Shown here: piece by piece, positions 7,577-15,225 of the stretch
Numbering within the stretch: position 1 is the first letter of the stretch
Layout: every line of letters starts with the position of its first letter
Assembly (NCBI GenBank): GCA_951813295.1
Contig: CATOTI010000002.1
Coordinates: 3,854,522-3,918,521 of the forward strand
Source: an uncultured Pseudomonadales bacterium
GTDB lineage: Bacteria > Pseudomonadota > Gammaproteobacteria > Pseudomonadales > Azotimanducaceae
Direction of reading: 5' to 3'
Length of the DNA: 64,000 nt
Notes under the pieces: generated by a model
What the model saw: only the letters and a program-made list of their open reading frames with translations
The model's database searches: none
Told to the model about the DNA's origin: nothing
Position numbers and translations under genes: made by a program

Positions 7577-9220
7577 CTATTCGGCGAATCGCGCCGGCGC
7601 GCGGGAATCTTCGGCGCGGGATTTGACGTCGATCAGGACGGTTTTCCCTTCGCTGTTGAGTTCCGCTGCTTGCTTGATCGCGGGACCCATTTCCGCCGCC
7701 TTCTCGACGCGAATGCCTTCCGCGCCCATCGCGATCGCGAGTCCCGCGTAGTCGCCCTGCATGTGCGATACGCCAAAGTTCTCCCGCGCGGTCGGGAAAC
7801 CGCCGGGATAGGTCGCCATGATGCCGTTGTTCAGAACGATCGTCGTGATCGGCACGCCGGCGCGCGAGGCCGTTTCGATGTCGAGGCCGGACATCCCGAA
7901 CGCACCGTCCCCCATGAGGTTGACGCACATCCGCTCGGGCATGCCCATCTTGGCGCCGATCATCAGCGGAATCGAGAAGCCGAGATGCGTCGTCTTGCCC
8001 CAGCCGATGTAGCTGTGCGGCGTCGTCGCGTTGTAGAACGGCACGATCTGGTCGCGCGGTGCGCCGGCGTCGTGCGTCACGATGCTCATGTCGTTGTCGA
8101 GGTTGACGTTCATCTCGTGGATGACGCGATAGGGCGAGAGGGGACCGTCGTCGTTCGTCAGATACGGCATCCACTGCGCCATCCAGGCATCTTTCGCGGC
8201 CTTGACGCGTGCCTTCGTGCCATTGTCGCGTCCGCCTTCGCCGATGAGGCCTTTTACAGCATCGATCATCGCGATGAGCGTCAGCTTCGCGTCGCCCACG
8301 AGGCCGATACTGGCGACGGTGTCTTTATTGAGGTCGTCGTCGTTGATGAGGTTGTGGATCAGGAATTTTTCGCTGGAGAAGCGCTGCGCGTAGGGTGATG
8401 CCGTCAGTGACGCGCCGATGGCGAACAGAACGTCGCAATCATCGAGCCATTGTCGTGCGGGTCCGGTGGCGGTCGCCCCGCCTGCGCCGATCGACAGTGG
8501 ATGGTTTTCGTTGATCGCCGATTTGCCGGGCATCGTCGTATAGACCGGTGCATCGAGCAGTTCGGCGAGTTCGACGAGTTCCGCGGTCGCGTCCGCCGAC
8601 ATGACGCCGGCGCCGGCCCAGAGCAGCGGTTCCTTGGCGTTGACGAGTTGTTGCGCCGCGTCGCGTATGGAACCCGCGGCGGGAACGGTCGGTGCGGCCA
8701 CCGGGGAAACATACGCTTGTGCGTTGTCGGGAATGTCGGCAAGGCATACGTCGATCGGCATTTCGACGACGACCGGACCCGGGCGACCGTTTCTGAGGGC
8801 ACTGTAGGCCCTGCGCATGACGTTGCCGGTTTCGCCTGGCTTGGTGATGAACTCGGCTTTCTTGACGACGGGTTCCCAGGCGCGAGCGGCGACGAAGTTC
8901 GGTCGAATGAACGCCTGAAAGAGCGGGTTACCGCCGGGCAGCACGAGAATCGGGACGTTGTCGCCGTTGGCCTGCGCGAGCCCGCCGACGGAGTTTTCGG
9001 CACCGGCCTGGGACTGCATGGCGACGACGCCGATGCGCTTGCGATCGGATACCCGCGAGAAGCCATCCGCGGTCATGACCGCGCCGCGCTCGTGACGAAA
9101 CGCGATCGGACGGATGCCTTCCTTAGCGACCGCTTCGATCAGAGGGTTCGATGGATAACAGGACATCCACTCGACGCCTTCTTGTTTCAGGATCTTGGCG
9201 ACGTACTCGATGCTGTTCAT
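7577..9220 (-). CDS. Thiamine pyrophosphate-dependent enzyme, acetolactate synthase-like
   Basis: A 547-residue ThDP enzyme with the usual three domains. The N-terminal PYR domain holds the activating Glu44 (FRHERGAVMTADG), the middle domain is a Rossmann-like fold, and the C-terminal PP domain holds the ThDP/Mg motif GDGAFGMSGLD ending in VLNN. Relatives include acetolactate synthase, oxalyl-CoA decarboxylase and benzoylformate decarboxylase. No small regulatory subunit or ilvC lies nearby, so a biosynthetic acetolactate synthase is unlikely. The ATG at 9220 has a purine-rich GAGGGGGAG just upstream; eight further in-frame codons upstream are not needed. It is the first gene of a leftward unit with a GNAT and a DUF1272 gene, and divergent from the rhomboid gene. 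The substrate is undetermined. Confidence 0.85.
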   Translation of the reverse strand: MNSIEYVAKILKQEGVEWMSCYPSNPLIEAVAKEGIRPIAFRHERGAVMTADGFSRVSDRKRIGVVAMQSQAGAENSVGGLAQANGDNVPILVLPGGNPLFQAFIRPNFVAARAWEPVVKKAEFITKPGETGNVMRRAYSALRNGRPGPVVVEMPIDVCLADIPDNAQAYVSPVAAPTVPAAGSIRDAAQQLVNAKEPLLWAGAGVMSADATAELVELAELLDAPVYTTMPGKSAINENHPLSIGAGGATATGPARQWLDDCDVLFAIGASLTASPYAQRFSSEKFLIHNLINDDDLNKDTVASIGLVGDAKLTLIAMIDAVKGLIGEGGRDNGTKARVKAAKDAWMAQWMPYLTNDDGPLSPYRVIHEMNVNLDNDMSIVTHDAGAPRDQIVPFYNATTPHSYIGWGKTTHLGFSIPLMIGAKMGMPERMCVNLMGDGAFGMSGLDIETASRAGVPITTIVLNNGIMATYPGGFPTARENFGVSHMQGDYAGLAIAMGAEGIRVEKAAEMGPAIKQAAELNSEGKTVLIDVKSRAEDSRAPARFAE

Positions 9221-9335
9221 TGGATTCTCCCCCTCATGCGGCAATATGAAAGGCGCGATTGTACCCGCCGGCAGGATCTCCTTGCGTTGATCCGGCTATC
9301 GCGGCGCCTCGACGCCGATATGCGACCATCCCGCA

Positions 9336-10205
9336 ATGGATACCGAGGGGCTCTACGTCATTCAGCAGGCACTCGAGCGGCGGAGTCTCGACGAACTCGT
9401 GCTCGTGCTGGAATCGCGTGATGTCCCTCACGATGTCTTCTTCCGCAATGGCCAGTGGTTGCTCGTCGTCCCCGACGATTCGGCGGCATGGGCCGTACGC
9501 GAGGTAGCCGCCTATCGAAACGAAAACGTCGCGGTGCCTCTACCGAAAGCGCCACCGATCGTCGACACCGGTGTCTGGGGCGTCCTGGCGTATCTCGCGA
9601 CGATCTGGTTCGTGTTTCTTCGTTCGAACGATCTCTCCGGGCGGACGTTGCGTGGGCTCGGCCGGGTGGACGCTGAACGCGTGCTCGACGGCGAACTCTG
9701 GCGCACGGTCACCGCCCTCACGCTGCATGCGGATCTCGCGCACATCGCGAGCAACTCGCTCTTCGGCGGGCTCTTCGGATGGTTACTCGGACGGAGTCTC
9801 GGTTCGGGAGTGGCGTGGTTCAGCGTCGTCATCGCCGCGGCGCTCGGTAATCTGCTGAACGCGATGCTCCGGCCGGTTCCTTTCTTTTCGCTTGGCGCAT
9901 CGACAGCGACGTTTGCGGCGGTCGGCATCGGCGCGGTCTTCGTCTGGCGGACTGGCTATTTCCGGTCGTTCTCCGGCGTGAAGCGAGTCGCGCCCCTGGC
10001 GGCGGCCTTCGGGCTCTTCGCGTTCATCGGCACGGGCGGCGGTAATACGGACGTGCTGGGGCACTTTGCGGGCTTACTGGCCGGGTTCTTCGTCGGTCAG
10101 TTCGTCGTGCAAAATCAGCTTCAAGACGTCGGCCTACAGGGCCAGCGGTTTTTCGGCTTGAGCGCTTTCCTCGTGGTCTTGCTTGCCTGGGCGGTCGCGG
10201 TATAG
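9336..10205 (+). CDS. Rhomboid family intramembrane serine protease
   Basis: A 289-residue membrane protein. Residues 1-75 form a soluble N-terminal domain, followed by about six or seven transmembrane helices. Catalytic features are intact: oxyanion and loop residues in LHADLAHIASNSLFGG (His136, Asn140), the nucleophile Ser189 in SLGASTATFA, and the base His243 in LGHFAGLLAGF. It should cleave single-pass membrane proteins within the lipid bilayer; the substrate is unknown. It reads away from the TPP enzyme gene and ends just before a strong hairpin terminator. Confidence 0.86.
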   Translation: MDTEGLYVIQQALERRSLDELVLVLESRDVPHDVFFRNGQWLLVVPDDSAAWAVREVAAYRNENVAVPLPKAPPIVDTGVWGVLAYLATIWFVFLRSNDLSGRTLRGLGRVDAERVLDGELWRTVTALTLHADLAHIASNSLFGGLFGWLLGRSLGSGVAWFSVVIAAALGNLLNAMLRPVPFFSLGASTATFAAVGIGAVFVWRTGYFRSFSGVKRVAPLAAAFGLFAFIGTGGGNTDVLGHFAGLLAGFFVGQFVVQNQLQDVGLQGQRFFGLSAFLVVLLAWAVAV

Positions 10206-10206
10206 A

Positions 10207-10244
10207 TGCCAACGCCGCGCTTGCGCGCGGCGTTGGCAGTTTTT
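10207..10244 (+). terminator. Strong intrinsic terminator after rhomboid gene
   Basis: A perfect 14-bp inverted repeat, TGCCAACGCCGCGC / GCGCGGCGTTGGCA with a TTGC loop, begins two bases after the rhomboid stop and is followed by G and five T. Its right arm also forms the start of a second palindrome shared with the end of the epoxide hydrolase gene. Confidence 0.8.
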
Positions 10245-10261
10245 GCTCGCAAAAAACTGCG
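10231..10261 (+). repeat. Dispersed palindromic repeat, copy 1
   Basis: The sequence CGTTGGCAGTTTTTGCT, a few bases, then AAAAACTGCG forms a second hairpin (GCAGTTTTTGC against GCAAAAAACTGC, one bulged base). The same element occurs on the opposite strand at 15174-15205. Both copies lie directly downstream of a gene and beside a GC-rich hairpin. Confidence 0.6.
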
Positions 10262-10433
10262 GGGTTTGCATCGGCAATGGTGGGCGTGACGGATTCTGTA
10301 TCTCTTTCCTGGTAGGAATGTAAACGCGCACTTCACCGCGAATGTTTCCGTTCTGGAATCTAACGGCTTCCGCCAATTCCAAAAAACTTTCCATTAGAGT
10401 GCGCGCCTTCTTCTCACCAGCCAAGAGGTAGTC

Positions 10434-12035
10434 ATGGGGTACATGCAGGATGTGGAGGAGGTCCGGCGCGACCTACTTCGACAGGGACAGGAATGGCGGG
10501 CGATCAATCCGGAATATGTGACCCGGATGCGGCTGCAGAATCGTTTTCAAACGGGTTTGGATGTCGCGCGCTACACGGCGGACATCATGCGTCGCGACAT
10601 GGCGGATTACGACGCCGATCCGTCGGTCTACACACAATCCCTCGGTGCCTGGCACGGCTTCGTGGCTCAACAGACCATGATGTCGGTGAAGAAGCGCCAG
10701 GGCACCGTCGACAAGCGTTACATCTATCTCTCGGGTTGGATGGTCGCGGGTCTGCGTTCACGCTTCGGGCCGCTGCCGGATCAGAGCATGCAGGAGAAGA
10801 CCACGGTTCCGGATCTCATCGAAGAGATCTATACCTTCCTGCGCCAGGCCGATGCGCGTGAGCTCCGTCACCTCTTCGTTGATCTCGACGAAGCGCGTGC
10901 CGAAGGTCGCGATCTGTCTGAGCCGCTTCGTGCGATCGACGAGTACGAAACGCATGTCGTGCCGATGATCGCCGACATCGATGCCGGCTTTGGTAACGAA
11001 GAAGCCACGTATCTCCTCGCCAAGCGCATGATCGAAGCGGGCGCTTGTGCGATTCAGATCGAAAACCAGGTGTCGGACGCGAAGCAGTGTGGTCACCAGG
11101 CGGGCAAGGTCACGGTTCCGCACGAAGACTTCGTTTCCAAGTTGCACGCGATCCGCTACGCGTTCCTCGAACTCGGCGTCGAAAACGGCATCATCGTTGC
11201 GCGCACGGACTCGCTCGGTGCGGGTCTCACGCAGAAGATTCCCGTATCTGCTGGTGAGGGCGACCTCGCGCACAGATACTGCGACTTCCTCGAAGCGACG
11301 CCGGTCAACAATCTCGACGATCTGAAGGAAGGCGACATCACGATTCACCAGAACGGTGTGTTGTGTAAGCCGACCCGCATGGACAACGGCCTCTACGCAT
11401 TCCGCGAAGGGACCGGCAAGGACCGTGTGGTCCTCGATTGTGTTACGGCGCTCGAGCACGGTGCAGACCTGCTCTGGATCGAGACGGAGCGCCCCAACCT
11501 CGACCAGATCAAAGAGATGGTCGATGCGGTTCGCGAAACGCGACCGGAGGCGAAGCTCGTTTACAACAACTCGCCGTCGTTCAACTGGACGCTCAACTTC
11601 CGCGAGCAGGTTTACCAGGAGTGGAAGGCTGCAGGCCGTGACGTTTCCGCCTACCCGGATCCGTCGGTCTTCGAAAAAGGATTGATGGACGAGAGTCTGG
11701 ATGAGTCTGAACTCGCGCTCGAGGCGGACGCCCTGATCCAGAACTTCCAGGCGGACGCGGCAAAGCAGTCCGGCATCTTCCATCACCTGATTACGCTGCC
11801 GACCTACCACGAGACAGCGCTCGGCGTGGACACGCTGGCCGAAGGCTACTTCGGTGCGGAAGGCATGCTCGCGTACGTTCGTGGTATTCAACGCCAGGAG
11901 ATCCGTCGCGATCTCGCTTCGGTCAAGCACCAGGATCTCGCGGGATCCAACATCGGTGACGACCACAAGGAGTACTTCCTTGGCGAGAAAGCCCTGTTGG
12001 CGGGTGGCGCGGCCAATACGATGAATCAGTTCTAA
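10434..12035 (+). CDS. aceA: Isocitrate lyase, Pseudomonas-type
   Basis: A 533-residue isocitrate lyase that cleaves isocitrate to glyoxylate and succinate, the first step of the glyoxylate shunt used for growth on acetate, fatty acids or acetyl-CoA-yielding substrates. The active-site loop reads AKQCGHQAGKVTVPHED, with the catalytic Cys in KQCGH. Mg/substrate segments DIDAGFGNEEAT, IVARTDS and YNNSPSFNW are all present. The length and the Gln in KQCGH fit the long class found in Pseudomonas, not the 430-residue E. coli class. AAGAGGT lies 5 bp before the ATG. The gene stands alone between terminators, and malate synthase is not in the window. The shunt fits the many acyl-CoA genes around it. 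Confidence 0.96.
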   Translation: MGYMQDVEEVRRDLLRQGQEWRAINPEYVTRMRLQNRFQTGLDVARYTADIMRRDMADYDADPSVYTQSLGAWHGFVAQQTMMSVKKRQGTVDKRYIYLSGWMVAGLRSRFGPLPDQSMQEKTTVPDLIEEIYTFLRQADARELRHLFVDLDEARAEGRDLSEPLRAIDEYETHVVPMIADIDAGFGNEEATYLLAKRMIEAGACAIQIENQVSDAKQCGHQAGKVTVPHEDFVSKLHAIRYAFLELGVENGIIVARTDSLGAGLTQKIPVSAGEGDLAHRYCDFLEATPVNNLDDLKEGDITIHQNGVLCKPTRMDNGLYAFREGTGKDRVVLDCVTALEHGADLLWIETERPNLDQIKEMVDAVRETRPEAKLVYNNSPSFNWTLNFREQVYQEWKAAGRDVSAYPDPSVFEKGLMDESLDESELALEADALIQNFQADAAKQSGIFHHLITLPTYHETALGVDTLAEGYFGAEGMLAYVRGIQRQEIRRDLASVKHQDLAGSNIGDDHKEYFLGEKALLAGGAANTMNQF

Positions 12036-12048
12036 AAACTGATCATCG

Positions 12049-12098
12049 GTGCGCTTCGGCGCACATGACTCGAGCGGCCCTTCGGGGCCGTTTTTTTT
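12049..12098 (+). terminator. Tandem hairpin terminator after isocitrate lyase gene
   Basis: Two hairpins follow the stop. The first is GTGCGC-TTCG-GCGCAC at 12049-12064. The second is CGGCCC-TTCG-GGGCCG at 12075-12090 and is followed directly by eight T. The second is a textbook intrinsic terminator with a stable UUCG loop. Confidence 0.88.
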
Positions 12099-12147
12099 CT
12101 GGCTAAGGCTTACGAAGCAAGCGGACGACCTCGCTTAGACTCCTCGG

Positions 12148-12669
12148 GTGGTTAAGGTGGTCGTCATCAATGGGCCCGCAGGGGTCGGCAAATCTAGTGC
12201 CGCGCACAGACTCGCCGCCCGGAATACCTCGAGTGCGGTGGTATCGGGCGACGCGCTCAAGGGGTTCATCGTCGATCTCCCGCGCGCGGCTGACGGTGAT
12301 GCCAATCCGGCCCGATGGGTCACGTACAGGACCGCTGCTCGTGTCGTCGCCGAGATGCTCGATTCAGGTTTCACGTTCATCGTGGTCGACTTTGTGTTCG
12401 GCGCTCGCGCGCAATTCGACGCGTTCCTGGAAGCGTTGGGTGAACGCGCGGTCGAGATCACCTTCGTGACCCTGTGGGCCTCCGCGGGTGTGCTCGAGGC
12501 GCGACGCAAACGCCGCGGCGTTGACGACTCGCGCTTTCGCCATCTGATTGATGGGTCACGGGAACGCCTCGCGCCTAGCCTCGACGAGTTGGGTGATGTG
12601 ATCGAGACCGATGGGCTCGATGTCGTTGAGGTCGTTGGAGCCATCGAGAAACTGTTAGCGCGGCCTTGA
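12148..12669 (+). CDS. P-loop nucleotide kinase-like protein
   Basis: A 173-residue protein with a Walker A motif at the N-terminus, INGPAGVGKSSAAHRLA, and an Asp in IVVDFVF that could serve as the Walker B or DxD element. The arginine-rich stretch EARRKRRGVDDSRF resembles the lid of small-molecule kinases such as chloramphenicol phosphotransferase and AAA_33 kinases. The start is GTG at 12148, because no ATG precedes the P-loop. It lies between the isocitrate lyase terminator and a short-chain dehydrogenase gene. The phosphate acceptor is unknown. Confidence 0.72.
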   Translation: MVKVVVINGPAGVGKSSAAHRLAARNTSSAVVSGDALKGFIVDLPRAADGDANPARWVTYRTAARVVAEMLDSGFTFIVVDFVFGARAQFDAFLEALGERAVEITFVTLWASAGVLEARRKRRGVDDSRFRHLIDGSRERLAPSLDELGDVIETDGLDVVEVVGAIEKLLARP

Positions 12670-12734
12670 TCGCACTTCCACGCACCGGCGTTGGCGTGAC
12701 AGGCTAAGTAATCTGGTAGCGGTCAGGAACTCGA

Positions 12735-13667
12735 ATGCCTCACATCGACGCGGTGGAGAACGCTCATGCGGACCTCGGTTTGCTTGCGGGCGGTCTCGCC
12801 ATCATCACGGGTGGTGCTTCGGGTATCGGCTATGCCATCGCGGAAGCGGCCGTCGACCGCGGCCTGCACGTTGTCGTCGTCGATATCGAGGCCGATGCGA
12901 TCCAACGTGCGGTCGCGCAGTTGCAAGCAGAAGCCGGCTCGAACGGCGTCGAGGTTTTCGGTTGTGAAGCCGACGTCTCGGATCCAGCCAGTGTCCGTAA
13001 CGCTCGCGAGCGTATCGATGCGCAGTTTCCTGGACGGTCGATATCACTCCTTTGCTGCAATGCGGGCGTGGGCGGTGGCGGCGGCGTGTTGACCGCGAGC
13101 GAGATCGATTGGGACTTTGTCCTCGGCGTCAACGTCAAAGGCGTCGCTCACTTTGTGCGGGAATTCGTGCCTCGGATGCTCACCCAGGACGGACCCGGTT
13201 CAGTCGTGACGACTGCCTCGCAGGATGGGCTTTGCGCGGCGCAGGGAGTTTACGGGGTCTCGAAACACGCGTGCGTTGCGTTGACCGAAGCCCTGCACGG
13301 TGAAGTCGCGAATCGGCTGTCCGTCCACGTGCTCTGCCCCAACGTCGTCGCAACGAATATCGTGACGTCTGAACGCAATCGCCCGGCGCGGTTCGGCGGG
13401 CCGGTTGAATCGGGGCCTACTACGAGCGTTCGCGAGAAGATTGCCGAGCGTTTCCGGCAGATGGGCATGCCCCCGTCGCGCTGTGCCGAAATGGTGTTTG
13501 ATGCGATCAGCTCGGGCGTCTTCTACATTCTCGCGGAAGCGGAAGAAGATCCCGGCTATGTCTACCTTGAGGCTGAAACGCGAATGCGTGCAATCCTCGA
13601 CGGGACGAGACCTTATCGACCGAGAAGTGAGTTCATCGCGAGCGTCTTTGACCTCAGAGACGCCTAG
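12735..13667 (+). CDS. Short-chain dehydrogenase/reductase (SDR)
   Basis: A 310-residue NAD(P)-dependent oxidoreductase with a Rossmann fold. The cofactor motif is TGGASGIG near residue 36. Other conserved features are an acidic residue after the second strand (VVDIEAD, favouring NAD), the NAG motif (CCNAGVGGGG) and the active-site YGVSK with the preceding Ser in TTASQDG. AGGAA lies 6 bp before the ATG. Its stop codon shares the palindrome CTAG with the stop of the convergent DUF7009-like gene. The substrate is unknown. Confidence 0.88.
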   Translation: MPHIDAVENAHADLGLLAGGLAIITGGASGIGYAIAEAAVDRGLHVVVVDIEADAIQRAVAQLQAEAGSNGVEVFGCEADVSDPASVRNARERIDAQFPGRSISLLCCNAGVGGGGGVLTASEIDWDFVLGVNVKGVAHFVREFVPRMLTQDGPGSVVTTASQDGLCAAQGVYGVSKHACVALTEALHGEVANRLSVHVLCPNVVATNIVTSERNRPARFGGPVESGPTTSVREKIAERFRQMGMPPSRCAEMVFDAISSGVFYILAEAEEDPGYVYLEAETRMRAILDGTRPYRPRSEFIASVFDLRDA

Positions 13668-14029
13668 GCGGCGCTCGGGTTACGAAATCGATTCGATTGA
13701 TTCTCGCCATCCCTCGGATCAAGGCATTCGAAGTCCTTTTCGATCAAGAGCCTCAATGTTCCGTTGCCCAACGATTCTTCGCCCGTGATGGCGACGGCCG
13801 TCTCGGTCTCGGCCCAGGTTCGCGCATCGTCCGATGAGACACGCAAGGTGATACAGCCGTCGTCGAATGCGGCGGACGTGCGGGCAGCACCTGTCTCGAG
13901 CCGATAGCGGAAAGCTGACCCGTGCGGAAAACGCGTCGTTGACTCGACGGCGTCGCCCCGGCCGACGGCATCCACCTCATCGCGGTCGAGCCGGAGACGA
14001 ACACTGTCGTCGAGAATTCTGATCTTCAT
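13664..14029 (-). CDS. Small protein resembling DUF7009
   Basis: A 121-residue protein beginning MKIRILDDSVRLRLDRDEVD, which resembles the DUF7009 family as I remember it (MKIR-x-x-NS-x-R-x-RL-x-x-x-EV). It contains no catalytic motif I recognise and no signal peptide or membrane segment. The function is unknown. It converges with the SDR gene, and the two stop codons overlap in CTAG. It is divergent from the PhyH gene at 14136. Confidence 0.6.
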   Translation of the reverse strand: MKIRILDDSVRLRLDRDEVDAVGRGDAVESTTRFPHGSAFRYRLETGAARTSAAFDDGCITLRVSSDDARTWAETETAVAITGEESLGNGTLRLLIEKDFECLDPRDGENQSNRFRNPSAA

Positions 14030-14135
14030 ATCGTTTTTGAACCTTGCCGAACGTTGCCGTGCATCTGAAGCGATACGATAGTGCGATTGGCGGCGTGAAG
14101 GAAAACGTCGTGGCCCAGTGACCCAGGGAGTGAGT

Positions 14136-15161
14136 GTGGAAGTAGAAGACTGGCAATCGATGGGGCCGATCGCGCCGCTCTATCGGGAACTCAAAAGCCT
14201 CGATCTCCTGGAGAATATCGCCGAGCTGGATGCCTTCGGATTTACAGTCGTACCGCCGGAAAAAGTCGGTGACGCCGCCTTTCATGAGCGGATGCGCGCA
14301 GCACTCGATGGTGTGATCGAATGGCGCTTCGGGGCGCCGCAGGCGAATGGCTCGTCGTGGCGGGACGCTAATCAGATCTTCCGGTTGATTCTCTGGGAGG
14401 ACGAGGCGTTCGAATCGCTGGTCCTCAATCCCGCTGGTCTTGGCCTCGTCCAGTACTTGTTGGGACCGAACTGCATCCTGTCGTTGTGCGACGGATGGAT
14501 CAAAGGGCCCGGCGAGGCGCGTACGCCGATCCACCAGGACAACTGGGATTTTTCTCGCAAAGCGAATGCCCCGGAACCCAACAGCGCCAACTTCAACTAC
14601 CTCTTGACGGACTATTCAGCGGACGACGGTGCGATCTCCTTCGTGCCGGGGAGTCACAAGTGGCGACGCCCACCGACGCCAGCCGATATCAAGTATTGGG
14701 ACGATCGAGCGCACCCCATCGAAGCGCCGGCGGGATCGATGGTCATCTGGGGCGATCTGACCTGGCACGGCTCGTTCCCGCGGCGCGTGACCGGCGAGCG
14801 ATTGATGATTCTCGGTACCTTTAACCGGCCCTTCATGCAGACCCAGGAACCGTTCCGCCAAACGGTCACGGACGCCGCCCTGCGGCGCAATCCGATCCGT
14901 TTCGCCGGACTCATGGACGCGTACGGTGCTTTTCCGTTCGGCAAGGACGATATCGACGCGGAACGCCTCGCCGTAAACGTCAACAGCGGCATGACCGAAA
15001 CCACGAAATACCGCAGCCTCTTCGACACCGAACCGGCCGGCGACGCCGTCTCACGCCGCCCGGACTACGCGTACGACGAGTTCGATCGTGATCGTTGGGA
15101 AGCCGGCAAAACCGCCCGGCTCGAGCGGTCAGAGCAGCGTACGAAAACCGCGGACGTGTGA
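14136..15161 (+). CDS. Phytanoyl-CoA dioxygenase (PhyH) family protein
   Basis: About 341 residues. This second Fe(II)/2-oxoglutarate oxygenase of the window has iron ligands His133-x-Asp135 (TPIHQDNWDF) and distal His211 (LTWHGSFPRR), with an Arg (ERLMILGTF) as the likely 2-oxoglutarate anchor. The start is uncertain. GTG at 14136 is preceded by AGGGAG with 5-bp spacing and is preferred; GTG at 14118 or 14130 would add only six or two residues. The SF-VPGSHKWR segment is typical of ectoine hydroxylase and halogenase-like PhyH proteins, but the reaction cannot be assigned. It ends 12 bp before a palindromic repeat shared with the convergent epoxide hydrolase gene. Confidence 0.82.
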   Translation: MEVEDWQSMGPIAPLYRELKSLDLLENIAELDAFGFTVVPPEKVGDAAFHERMRAALDGVIEWRFGAPQANGSSWRDANQIFRLILWEDEAFESLVLNPAGLGLVQYLLGPNCILSLCDGWIKGPGEARTPIHQDNWDFSRKANAPEPNSANFNYLLTDYSADDGAISFVPGSHKWRRPPTPADIKYWDDRAHPIEAPAGSMVIWGDLTWHGSFPRRVTGERLMILGTFNRPFMQTQEPFRQTVTDAALRRNPIRFAGLMDAYGAFPFGKDDIDAERLAVNVNSGMTETTKYRSLFDTEPAGDAVSRRPDYAYDEFDRDRWEAGKTARLERSEQRTKTADV

Positions 15162-15173
15162 TCGCCGACGCAA

Positions 15174-15205
15174 CGCAGTTTTTGCGCAAGCAAAAACTGC
15201 CAACG
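15174..15205 (-). repeat. Dispersed palindromic repeat, copy 2
   Basis: Read on the minus strand this is CGTTGGCAGTTTTTGCT followed by TGCGCAAAAACTGCG, with a perfect 11-bp stem GCAGTTTTTGC / GCAAAAACTGC. It matches the element at 10231-10261 outside the loop. It lies between the convergent PhyH and epoxide hydrolase genes and may act as a bidirectional terminator. Confidence 0.6.
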
Positions 15206-15225
15206 AACCGGCCCTAGCCGGTTCG
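15204..15225 (-). terminator. Hairpin at the 3' end of the epoxide hydrolase gene
   Basis: A perfect 9-bp stem, CGAACCGGC / GCCGGTTCG, has a 4-base loop that contains most of the epoxide hydrolase stop codon (TAG at 15216-15214). On the minus strand it is followed by TTGGCAGTTTTTGC, so the T-run is offset by about seven bases and belongs to the next palindrome. Confidence 0.6.

Noticed and set aside
7199..8398. Long plus-strand open frame opposite the TPP enzyme and GNAT genes
   Set aside because: It has no recognisable motif, and the opposite strand encodes conserved enzymes; long antisense frames are common in GC-rich DNA.
10758..11966. 402-codon minus-strand frame inside isocitrate lyase
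   Set aside because: It is a shadow of a highly conserved gene and has no homology or ribosome site.
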